A stretch of 64,000 bases of DNA, from assembly GCA_024138025.1 (NCBI GenBank), contig JAMXBD010000365.1, positions 992,001 to 1,056,000 on the forward strand. Reading direction: 5' to 3'. This document shows, one piece after another, positions 55,540 to 64,000 of the stretch. Position 1 is the stretch's first letter. Each line of letters starts with the position of its first letter. A model generated the notes under the pieces. It did no database searches, was not told where the DNA came from, and worked only from the letters and a program-made list of their open reading frames with translations. A program made the position numbers and the translations under genes. The stretch is from Combretum micranthum (Eukaryota; Streptophyta; Magnoliopsida; Myrtales; Combretaceae).

Positions 55540-56704
55540 ATTATATGCAAGATATTTTATGCAAGGATCCTTTGGAGTTAAGTCTGATTTGTATAGAAGA
55601 GAATGAAGTGATGAACCCCGAAGTGCAAGCTATTACAACTCAATTGGAGAAGCATGAGGAGTTAATGAAGAAAAAGGGGTTCGAAAAATTATCAAAAGAT
55701 GGTGAGGCAAGATTGAAGCCATCTATTGAAGAACCACCGATTCTAGAAATGAAGCAGCTTCCATACTATTTGGAGTATACCTTTTTAGAGGAAAATCCCA
55801 AATTACCGGTGATTATTGCCTCAGATCTAAATAATGAACAAAAGGAGCAATTATTGGCAGTCCTTAAGGAGCATAGGCAAGCAATTGCATGGAAAATATC
55901 TAATATTAAGGGAAAAACCCTTCTTTCTGCACTCATAAGATTTTAATGGAAGAAGGATTCAAATCAGTTGTCCAACCCTAAAGAAGGTTGAATCCTAATA
56001 TGAAAGAAGTGGTAAGGAAAGACGTAATCAAGCTTCTGGATGCTGGGTTGATTTACCCAATTTCTAACAGCCCTTAGGTAAGTCCAGTGCAAGTAGTACC
56101 TAAAAAGTGGAGGATGACTGTGGTCCCAAATGAAAGAAATGAGCTAATTTCAATGAGGACGGTTATGGGTTGGCGAGTATGTATTGATTATAGAAAACTT
56201 AATAAAGCTACTCGCAAGGATCATTTCCCTTTGCCCTTTATAGACCAAATGTTGGAAAGACTTGCAAGTCACATGTTTTACTGCTATTTGGATGGTATGT
56301 CTAGATACTTCCAAATACCGATTGCTCTTGAGGAACAAGAAAAGACCACGTTCACTTGTCCTTATGGCACTTATGCCCATAGAAGGATGCCTTTTAGGCT
56401 TTGTAATGCACCAGTTACCTTCCAAAGGTGCATGTTGGCAATTTTTGATGATCTGGTGAAGAACATTATGGAAATATTTATGGATGATTTTTCCGTTTTT
56501 GGAGATTCATTTAGCAATTGTGTAGAGAATTTAAAGCAAGTTTTGATCCGTTGTGAGCAAACAAATCTCGTGCTTAATTGGGAGAAATGTCACTTCATGT
56601 GTAAGGAAGGAATTGTTCTCGGTTACAAGGTATCTCACAAGGGAATTGAAGTTGATCAGGAAAAGATCGAGATTATTAAATCTTCCTCCTTCGACATCAG
56701 TTAA
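55540..56704 (+). pseudogene. Element C reverse transcriptase
   Basis: The linker 55540-55946 ends with QLLAVLKEHRQAIAWKISNI. A frameshifted part follows (SNQLSNPKEG / VRKDVIKLLDAGLIYPISNS, 55947-56086). The main frame 56087-56704 has CIDYRKLNKATRKDHFPLPF (residues 32-51), YCYLDGMSRYFQI at 65-77, CPYGTYAHRRMPF at 91-103 and the catalytic FMDDFSVFGD at 131-140, all Athila-like. Aspartates of the active site are kept. Confidence 0.88.
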
Positions 56705-57460
56705 GGCAATCCGTAGCTTTCTCGATCATGCAGGCTTTTATAGGAGGTTCATTAAAGACTTCTCCAAAATAGCCCGACCTCTCACAAGGCTATTGGAAAA
56801 TGATGTACCATTTGAGTTTAGTCAAGAATGTCATGAAGCATTCAACCTCCTTAAGAAAAAGCTTATTAGTGCACCAATCATGATAGCACCAGATTGGAGT
56901 TTATCGTTTGAATTGATGTGTGATGCAAGTGATTTTGCCGTTGGTGCAGTTTTGGGACAAAGAAGAGAGAAGCATTTTCAATCTATCTACTATGCCAGTA
57001 GAACACTCAATGGTGCCCAAGAAAACTACACCACCACAGAAAAAGAATTATTGGCTGTGGTGTTTGCCTTCAACAAGTTTCGACCATATTTGGTCTTATC
57101 AAAGGTAATAGTTTATTGACCATTTTGCTCTTAAATACCTTTGTCAAAAACAGCTACAAAGCCATGCCTTATTCAGTGGATCCACTTTCTTTAAGAATTT
57201 GATTTGGAAATCCGAGACAAAAGGGGAGCAGAAAACCTAGCAGCCGATCACTTGTCCCATTTGGAGAATCCTTATTTAGAGACATTGAGAGAGGAAGATA
57301 TTAATGATGAATTTGTGGAAGAACAATTGTATGCAGTACATAAGGTAAGAAATTCTGACACTCCTTGGTTTGCAAATTTTGCAAATTATCTTGCTGCTAA
57401 TGTCCTCCCCCGAGACATGACTTACAATAAAAAGAAGAAATTCTTTTATGAGTTGAAGTA
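56705..57460 (+). pseudogene. Element C RNase H
   Basis: In frame from 56553: SFLDHAGFYRRFIKDFSKIA, then CDASDFAVGAVLGQRREKHF, SIYYASRTLNGAQENYTTTE and KELLAVVFAFNKFRPYLV to the stop at 57117. The TDH and ADHLSR region is in other frames (57204 frame: DKRGAENLAADHLSHLEN), followed by the integrase linker. Confidence 0.85.
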
Positions 57461-58646
57461 TTATTTTTGGGAGGAATCGTTTCTTTTTCGTGTTTGTGCA
57501 AATCAATTGATCTGTCGCTACGTCTCTTAATTGGAAGGTTGAGAATATTGCAAGCTTGCCATTCCGGTCCTACAGGAGGTCATTACAATGCAAATAGGAC
57601 AACTCAAAAGGTTTTGGAGGCTGGATTCTATTGGCCCACCATTTTTAAGGATGCCCATCAACTTGTTCATGTTTGTGATAGATGTCAAAGAGTTGGAAAT
57701 ATGTCGCAATGAGATGAGATGCCATAGAATTATATTTTGGAATGCGAATTTTTCGATATTTAGGGCATCAATTTCATGGGACCGTTTCCAACTTCTTTTG
57801 GAAATAAGTATATCTTGGTGGCGGTAGACTATGTCTCAAAGTGGGTAGAAGCCCAAGCAATGACCACCAATGATGCTTGGGTCGTTATCAAGTTCTTAAA
57901 GAAATTGTTCTCAAGGGTGGAGCCCTAGAGCTATCATAAGTGATAGGGGAACACATTTTTGTAATTATTAACGTGAGAAGCTTTTAAGACGGTATAGGGT
58001 AACTCATAGAATTGCAACACTATATCATGCCCAAACTAGTGGGCAAGTCGAAGTTTCTAATCATGATTTGAAAAGAATTTTGGAAAAGTCAGTGGAGCAC
58101 CATAAGAAGGATTGGGCGGAAAAGCTAGATGATGTGCTTTAGGCATATAGGACAGCCTCTAAGACACCATTAGGGACCACACCATACCGTCTTGTTTATG
58201 GAAAGGCTTGTCACTTGTCGATGGAAATTGAGCATAAGGCCTATTGGGCTATCAAACAAGTCAATTTTGTAGGATCTTCCGGTATGAGAAGAAAGCTCCG
58301 ACTTAATGAATTGGATGAGTGGAGAAGGATTGCTTACAACAACATGAGGATTTACAAGGAAAAAACAAAGCTATATCATGACAAGTAAATCCGTCATCCA
58401 AAACAGTTCAAGGAAGGAGACCAAGTCCTTTTGTTTAATTCTCGGTTAAGACTTTTTTTGGGAAAACTAAAATCAAGATGGTTTAGACCGTTCCTAGTCA
58501 AACAAGTGTATCCACATGTGGCGGTTGAATTGGAACATCTAGAAAGTGGAACTTTCAAGGTAAATGGGCAACGTTTGAAGCTTTACCAAGGAGTTGATTT
58601 TGAGCAAGAAGGACGTGAGGAATTTCGAATTCATTCACCAGATTGA
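57461..58646 (+). pseudogene. Element C integrase
   Basis: Zinc-binding part [20 protein letters not shown] and [20 protein letters not shown] with CQRVGN (57467-57712). The catalytic core is in shifted frames with [20 protein letters not shown] (57800-57855), ISDRGTHF (57936-57960) and QTSGQVEVSNHDLKRILEKS (58030-58090). Then [20 protein letters not shown] (58178-58240) and the C-terminal LKSRWFRPFLVKQVYPHVAV with FKVNGQRLKLYQG (58431-58646). Several frame changes. Confidence 0.86.
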
Positions 58647-60088
58647 TTATAAGGCTATGGTAAGAACGTCGAGCTAACGATGTTAAACAAGTGCGCTTCT
58701 TAGGAGGCAACCCATGTCTAACTTTTCTTTTTATATTTTTTATTATTTTTATTTTTGGACTCATGATCATATCTTTTTATGATGGCTGAGTGTTGTTATT
58801 AATTGAAAGAATAAGAATTTTGCAGGAAACAAAGCAGAAAAATCCCAGGTAAGTTGATGAAAATTCGACGCAACTAAGACATGACTTGTCTTTGAATCGT
58901 GTCTTTTACTAATCAAATGGTTTGCATGAATTTTGGAGAGACATTTTTTTGACACGACTTACCCTTAAGTCGTGTAACAAACTATGGAGATGATTTTGGA
59001 ATGACACGCTTGGGACATGGCTTGTCCTTAGCTGTGTCCCATGATTTCAACATGCAAAATTTTTTTTCCAGGTCAACACACCTAAGGACACGGCTTGTCA
59101 CTCAGCCGTGTACCTTGCTGTTTTGTGTAACTTACTACCGTGGTGTGTCCATTAAGACATGCAAAGGACAAGCCATGTCCTTTACTCATGTCATAAGCCC
59201 TATATAAACTTACTTTAAGGTTTCGAAAAAAAAAAGTAGGGCTTACAATTTCTGCACTTTTCGAAATCTCCACAAACACAAAGAACACTACCACTCATTC
59301 TCACACATCCATGCCATTTCAAGAGGAAATCCAAGGACTTAAGGTAAGTTTTTTTTTATCTTCTCTCTTCTTCTCTCACTATAGGCTCACAGTGTTCATG
59401 AAAGGATTTAGTTGGTTTGATCCAAAGCTTTAGGAGTTTTGAAACTTGTTGCATGTGAGTTTAATCCATTGTTGATGATGAGTAATGCATATAAATGTTT
59501 GATCCATGCCTGATCTGTCATTTTATACTCCATAGCGTGCATGACTCTATAGATCTGAAAATGGGGAATGATGAACTATTTGCTTATGTGCGTGATTTCA
59601 GGCCGAATGCTTGTGTGATCTAGGAATGAAAGATGAATGGGTGCGGGATTGATTCAATCTTGTTGGGCTGTTGTGAAGTTGAAATCAAAGGAAGTTTTGA
59701 AATTGAAGTGTGGGTTCCTAATCGTGAGATTGGGGAAGATAATAGGGGCTTTCAAAAAAAAAAAAAAAAAAAAAAAAAACATGACCGTGACAAGCCATGT
59801 CACTTGGTCGTGTCTTGCTGGAATTTTTTTTCTCCAAGTTTTTTATTCGAAAACCGATTTCAAGATCAATAAGATGACTTGTTAACATGACTTTTGTGTG
59901 TTCTTGCAAAGTTATACTTAGATTAACAAGCTTATATCTTATTTGCCTTCTTTTAATGTCTTAATTGTAATCTAAATTATCGATTAATTGATTTCAGGAT
60001 GAGGCAAAAGCAAGTAGCAAGAAAGCATTTGTCTTCACAACGCTATACTCTTAGACGCGCTTAAGATCCCCCAAGACCTACCCAACCA
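58647..60088 (+). other. Non-coding spacer between integrase and ORF3, with nested palindromes
   Basis: Long spacers here are normal in Athila elements. The stretch 58870-59200 and the site near 59780 carry palindromic copies of gacacgact...agtcgtgtc, including a perfect 10-bp stem with a 4-base loop at 58952-58975. An A-run spans 59755-59779. Small frames over it are repeat readings. Confidence 0.7.
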
Positions 60089-61330
60089 ATGTCAAGAACG
60101 GAACAAGAAAAATACAATGTTTTCTTGGGAAGACCATTAGCTAGAAATATGTTATTCGATTGGAAGGGTTTGGCAAAATTCAACAAAGATAAGGAGATTC
60201 AAGCTTTGATAAGTCATAGTGGATGGGACAATTGGTTCAGTGTGAATGAAAAGGCTTATCGACAAATCACACTTGAATTTCTTTCCACATTCAAGATTGC
60301 AAGTCAAGCCAAGCATTCGAGGATCAACAACAGTATCACTTTAAGAGTAAATGGCCAAGAAAGAACGGTTTCTATTAAAGAAATTTGCAGGGCCATGGGG
60401 TTTTATACTGATGAATTTCTGGAAACAGATGGATTTATGCATCTACCAATTGATTGGCCACCAGAGGAGTTCAATTATTTATATTGGCGAAATCTAAGTC
60501 CAGCCACTCCATATAAAGCCAAGAGGGCTAAAGCTTCTACCCTCAGAGATGTCAATCATAGGGTGATTCACTGGATAATCACTCACTCAGTTAATGGGAA
60601 AGGAAAGAGTACTGGAGTTGTTGGGACTCATGAATTGCTATATTTGCATAGCATTATTGAGCAACATCCTTTGAATTTGGGGGTGTTGTTGGCTTTATTT
60701 TTTCATTAGTAAGTCAAGACCAACAAGGCTAAGGGAACTATTTTTTGTGGAGCTTATATCAATCACTTGCTGAAAGGTCTCAGAATCTTCCTTGCTAAGG
60801 AGCCAAAGGATGTAGTGGCTTGTTTACACATCATTGAAACTTCTACTTTACAGAAATGTTTTAAAAGCTGGGATCTTCCACTTCAAGGTCTTCTCCTCCT
60901 ACAGAAATGGTTTAAGAAGTTGGGATCTTCCACTTCAAGGTCTTCTCCTCCTAGTAAATCTACCTATGAAGTGTTGACTAAGAAAGTTGAAAAGAATTGC
61001 CACATACTGCAAAAGATGAAGTCATTATTCAAATCTCTCATTCGTATCACAAAACGTCAAACACGACACCAGGAGGCCATTTATTCCTGTTTTAAAGGAA
61101 TTGCAGCTCACAATAATGTGAAGTTTTCTCCACCTCAGGCTAGCCCATCTGATGTTCAGGTAGATTCTCTTCACACACTCCTGGAGGATAGTGATGATGA
61201 AGATGTAGATGCACAAATTCGAGCCTCCAAGGAACAGACCACCGAAGAAGTATCTAAGGATGAAGAAATTGATGAAGAGGAGGAGGACGAAGAGGAAGAT
61301 GATGGATCTGAAGAGGAAGAAGAGGACTGA
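60089..61330 (+). pseudogene. Element C ORF3 (Athila env-position protein) with acidic tail
   Basis: One frame, 60089-61330, broken only by two adjacent stops (TAG TAA at 60707-60712). The N-terminal 206 codons hold YNVFLGRPLARNMLFDWKGL, YRQITLEFLSTFKIA, ITLRVNGQERTVSIKEICRA and VNHRVIHWIITHSVNGK, resembling the ORF known from Athila elements. The second part has GTIFCGAYINHLLKGL, a 51-bp tandem duplication (60849-60899, 60900-60951), basic helices and an acidic tail (about 30 D/E in the last 45 residues). No transmembrane segment or signal peptide is evident, so an envelope role is not supported by sequence; function is unknown. Confidence 0.8.
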
Positions 61331-62682
61331 TGTGCTCAAAACGATCGTACCAAACTTTAAAATTTATAAACCTAGAATTAATACTATGATCGAGTAAAGG
61401 CAAGTGTACTTATTTGAAATAGTATATGATTAAAATCAAGCATTGTCCTCATGCATCTAAGAAACAATTACTAGTGTCACCCTTTCTCTACTATTTAGTC
61501 TAGTTCTTAAATTAATATGTATTATCATCAACTACTAATTAACTAATTTAATTAACCCTAAGATCCTTATGAAAGCTTTTAAGAATTATAATCAATCACA
61601 AGATATGCAACATACCCCTCACCTTGTTCCATCCTAAACCCTAACTTTTCATATAAAGATATATTGATTAATGACTCATTCACACCTTACACTGCATGAA
61701 CTTTCTATTAAACTAATTACTCCCTCGAGCTAATCAATTTCTAATCTTACATGAATTAGTGGAAACCTCTTCCTAACTAATATCAATACAAGATTACATT
61801 AGAGATCCTAGTTCATAAACAAAGATCAAATCTTTATTGCGGCAAATCAAAGTTTCTCTATCTCTAGATGAAACATATGACTTTCCTATTCATGAAGATC
61901 TAACTTACTAGATAAAACCTCTTCCATCTAATAAGTATAAATCAATCACAAAACAATTATAATACATGAATAGATGCAAAAGTATAAACTTCTCATTAAT
62001 CAAGGCAATTCAATTCATATTGGGTTTAGGGTTTCACAAGATTTAGGGTTAAGAGTCTACTCCTCCGTAGAGTTTACAAGAAAAACACAATATCTAGAGA
62101 ACTAGAATAGAAACATGATATAGAAATACAACCTTTGAATGATCTTGTGATAATCTATGATGTCCAAGCAATCTTTCTCTTCCAAGTACATCTTTTCTCT
62201 CTTAGGGTTCCAAATGTACGATCCAAGATCCCAAATAAATCAATAAGGCGGCTATTTATAGTATAGGGAACAGTCATGTGTACATGGGGGGTCTGCACGA
62301 CCGTGCTTGGGGTCAGGCAAAACTCCAAATCTTCTTTTTCTTCTCGGATCGAGTTATTTCCTTTTGTACTACCTTGTGCACTCCATATGCAGTTGCTAGG
62401 GCATGAATTAAGATACCCTACTGGTCACTATTTTTCCTTCTGCACAGCTATCTAAATGGCCATACATGAATGTTGTGCACACTCGAAAATCATCACTTTG
62501 TAGCCTTTGTTAAATCTTTCCTTGTTTTTGCTCAAATCATCCATAAATCTTCCAAATGAGTACTTGAACCCTGAAAAACAAATATTCAACACTTAAGTAT
62601 CTTTCTCTTAAGAATTTCACATAAATTGATGCAAAATTATATCAATTGAGTATAGAAAATATGGATCTTTTAACACTTATCA
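61331..62682 (-). repeat. Athila-type LTR (minus), 3' LTR of a minus-strand element
   Basis: On the minus strand it begins tgataagtgttaaaagatcc at 62682 and ends ttttgagcaca at 61331 (TG...CA). It matches the solo LTR at 49281-50733 in order of blocks. The adjoining minus-strand sequence at 62683-62720 is a polypurine tract preceded by gcttgaggataagcaaac, typical of the 3' end of Athila internal DNA, so the internal region lies to the right. The left end meets the ORF3 stop of element C with no visible duplication. Confidence 0.82.
62253..62263 (-). promoter_or_regulatory. TATA box of the Athila-type LTR
   Basis: The minus strand reads actataaatagcc, well placed inside the LTR and matched by the solo LTR site at 50219-50230. 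Confidence 0.45.
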
Positions 62683-62700
62683 AACTTTCCCACACTTAAC
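62683..62700 (-). other. Polypurine tract of the minus-strand Athila-type element
   Basis: The minus strand reads gttaagtgtgggaaagtt immediately before the LTR start tgataag. Confidence 0.75.
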
Positions 62701-62864
62701 AGTTTGCTTATCCTCAAGCAAACAACTAAGAACAATGAAGATCCGTCATCAAATATACTCAAAATTTTTTTTTTCAAAACATTCAATAATTTCTTCAGAT
62801 TATAGAGACTCACTTTGTATCTATAGCTCAAACCCATTATATAAATGTAATTAGCATACTAAAA

Positions 62865-63743
62865 TCAAAATTCTAAGATTAATCCAGGTACTATGTCATG
62901 AATGGTTCTCCAAGTAACGGCTTCATCCGTCTCCATGCTATTGTTCTCATTGGGTGGAGCATTATCTGTATTCACGGCCGAGTTTGGTTCTTGCCTTCCC
63001 TGAGTCTGTCGTCCCATTAAGTAGCGGATAATCCTTTCCTCAGTGCTGTTACGGGGTTCTTCGTCTCCAACAGCTGTCTGGTTTCCTTCCTCCAGTCCTG
63101 CTTCATTTTCTTCCTCTGGATCTTCTTCTGAATCTTCACTCTCTTCATCTTCTTCCAGAGGCTCTTCCCTTATTATTGATCCGTCATCCCGTAGGCGTAG
63201 GGGCTCATTCCTTCTTAGTTGGACTCCCATAAAGGCAGGCGGTTCCGTGGGCACTTGGGTTGGGGGTCGTAGTACTTCCTGGTACACTCCATGCTAATGG
63301 AAGATATCGTTGATGTCCGCCTTCATCCATTCAAGGTGATCCATCAAGTTGTCGTGGGCGTAAACGAACATAGGTCCAATTTTCCTCCATGTCTGGAAAT
63401 CTTGTGAAGTTCGTCCCCCGTCTTTCCTAAGAACGAATGTGGCTTCCTTCAACATAGATCTATCTTCAGCAATGGCCGCTACACGTTCCACAGCGTATAT
63501 CATTTCCAACTCGGTCAGTTTCTTTCCTATAGGACAGTTGTGAATGGTCTGTACCACTTCCCTCCATTCTGTTTGTATCATTCCTTTCTTCCATATTTGA
63601 AACATTTCTCAGACGGTCTTAGGTTGTCCAGCTAGGGCAAATTCTTCACATAAAACTCTAAGTCTCAATCGATAATCTTCTGGTGTTTCGAAGGGTCCTT
63701 TTCGAAAGTTCTTGGCTTGGAGATGGGCCTCATCTATGGTGAT
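62865..63743 (-). pseudogene. Second copy of the extra ORF (homologue of 14169-14855), unknown function
   Basis: A single minus-strand frame from an acceptor-like tttcttttacatag (to 63744) to the stop at 62865, with two in-frame stops (TGA near 63607, TAG at 63294-63296). Motifs: AKNFRKGPFETPEDYRLRLR, VLCEEFAL, EMFQIWKKG, YAVERVAAIAE, KEATFVLRKDG, FQTWRKIGPMFVYAHDNLMD, then after the TAG a Pro-rich stretch and a long acidic segment (EEPLEEDEESEDSEEDPEEE), ending VTWRTIHDIVPGLILEF. The motif order is that of the element A extra ORF; its C-terminus differs. It lies directly downstream of a tRNA-Met PBS and LTR like those of element A, so the ORF belongs to the same lineage. No known domain recognised. 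Confidence 0.8.
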
Positions 63744-63873
63744 CTATGTAAAAGAAAGATATTAGAAGGCTTATTCTACCCATTCTATTTTATCTAAGTT
63801 TTTCTTGTTTCTATCTAAGTCAATTCTTCTTAAGTCTATTTCTATAATTATGATTCCTAGGTTCTTAAACCAT

Positions 63874-63885
63874 GCTCTGATACCA
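63874..63885 (-). other. Primer-binding site, initiator tRNA-Met (right-edge element)
   Basis: The minus strand reads tggtatcagagc, identical to the element A PBS, with the same eight-base spacer gtttaagt to the LTR. Confidence 0.93.
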
Positions 63886-63893
63886 ACTTAAAC

Positions 63894-64000
63894 TGTCACG
63901 CCCCAATGGGTACCCTAAACGTGACAGTCCGCCACACTCAATATTAAAGCTTAAGTATGACAACCTTAGCCATTCCCAAAAGCTTTTATATTAAGTGTAA
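63894..64000 (-). repeat. 3' end of the 5' LTR of a second element-A-like retrotransposon (cut by window edge)
   Basis: The minus strand ends acgtttagggtacccattgg ggcgtgaca, matching the element A LTR terminus (gggtaccctatggggcgtga). The remainder of the LTR lies outside the window. Confidence 0.88.

Larger units (their letters stand above)
51570..61330 (+). mobile_element. Element C: Athila-type Ty3/gypsy retrotransposon, truncated at its 3' end
   Basis: Starts with a 5' LTR (51570-53180), a tRNA-Asp priming site, then gag, protease, RT, RNase H, integrase, a long spacer and an ORF3 in the env position. The tRNA-Asp PBS, the DLGAS protease, FMDDFSVFG in RT and the ORF3 all indicate the Athila lineage. 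The ORF3 stop (61328-61330) directly abuts the minus-strand LTR at 61331, so the 3' untranslated end, PPT and 3' LTR are missing from the window; they may lie beyond the right edge if the minus-strand sequence is an insertion. All reading frames carry stops or shifts. Confidence 0.88.

Noticed and set aside
61025..61397. Minus-strand and shifted frames over the acidic tail of ORF3
   Set aside because: Shadow readings of a GA-rich coding tract.

Overview
This is AT-rich nuclear DNA of a flowering plant, most likely a eudicot (species not determinable from the window). The evidence is a chromovirus-type and Athila-type LTR retrotransposon load, priming sites matching plant initiator tRNA-Met and tRNA-Asp, a Cassandra-like element with 5S rRNA sequence, hAT miniature elements with 8-bp target duplications, and a pentatricopeptide-repeat (PPR) gene. 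No bacterial-style operon is present and no fully intact protein gene was found.

Layout. 1-8.4 kb: a decayed Ty1/copia element (827-1123 and 6325-7805, + strand) broken by two minus-strand LTRs of a chromovirus-like family, one of which carries an hAT MITE (2994-3765); a short copia-type LTR with its priming site follows at 8216-8391. 10,575-24,160: a complete Ty3/gypsy chromovirus (element A, +) with 3.4-kb LTRs, TSD GTCAT, a degraded gag-pol with a C-terminal chromodomain, and an extra ORF between the 5' LTR and gag. It lies four bases from a Cassandra-type element (24,170-24,956). 24.9-33.4 kb is the least transposon-rich part: a frameshifted PPR gene (minus, about 27.56-29.1 kb), tandem duplications, microsatellites and two inverted hAT MITEs. 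33,472-43,614: a second complete chromovirus (element B, minus), also with TSD GTCAT, with 2.66-kb LTRs and no extra ORF. 45.6-48.8 kb: an old LTR related to element B, interrupted by a 962-bp hAT element with perfect 8-bp TSDs. 48.8-51.5 kb: an unidentified spliced-gene-like fragment split by a solo Athila-type LTR (TSD GAGGT). 51,570-61,330: an Athila-type element C (+), with 5' LTR, tRNA-Asp priming site, gag, protease, RT, RNase H, integrase and an Athila ORF3 (env-position) frame with an acidic tail. From 61,331 to the window end lie minus-strand sequences: an Athila-type LTR with polypurine tract, then a second copy of the element-A extra ORF, its tRNA-Met priming site and the start of its 5' LTR.

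All retroelement coding regions carry stops and frameshifts and would not work alone. The order of events can be partly read: copia before chromovirus-like LTRs before MITE; old B-like LTR before the hAT element; host-like fragment before the solo LTR; element C before the minus-strand Athila LTR. The most interesting signal is the extra ORF shared by element A and the right-edge element. Each copy starts after a splice-acceptor-like tract close to the priming site and encodes a conserved WKxG / ERV / EATF / IGP-x-(Y/F)-V-x-AHD protein with an acidic tail.
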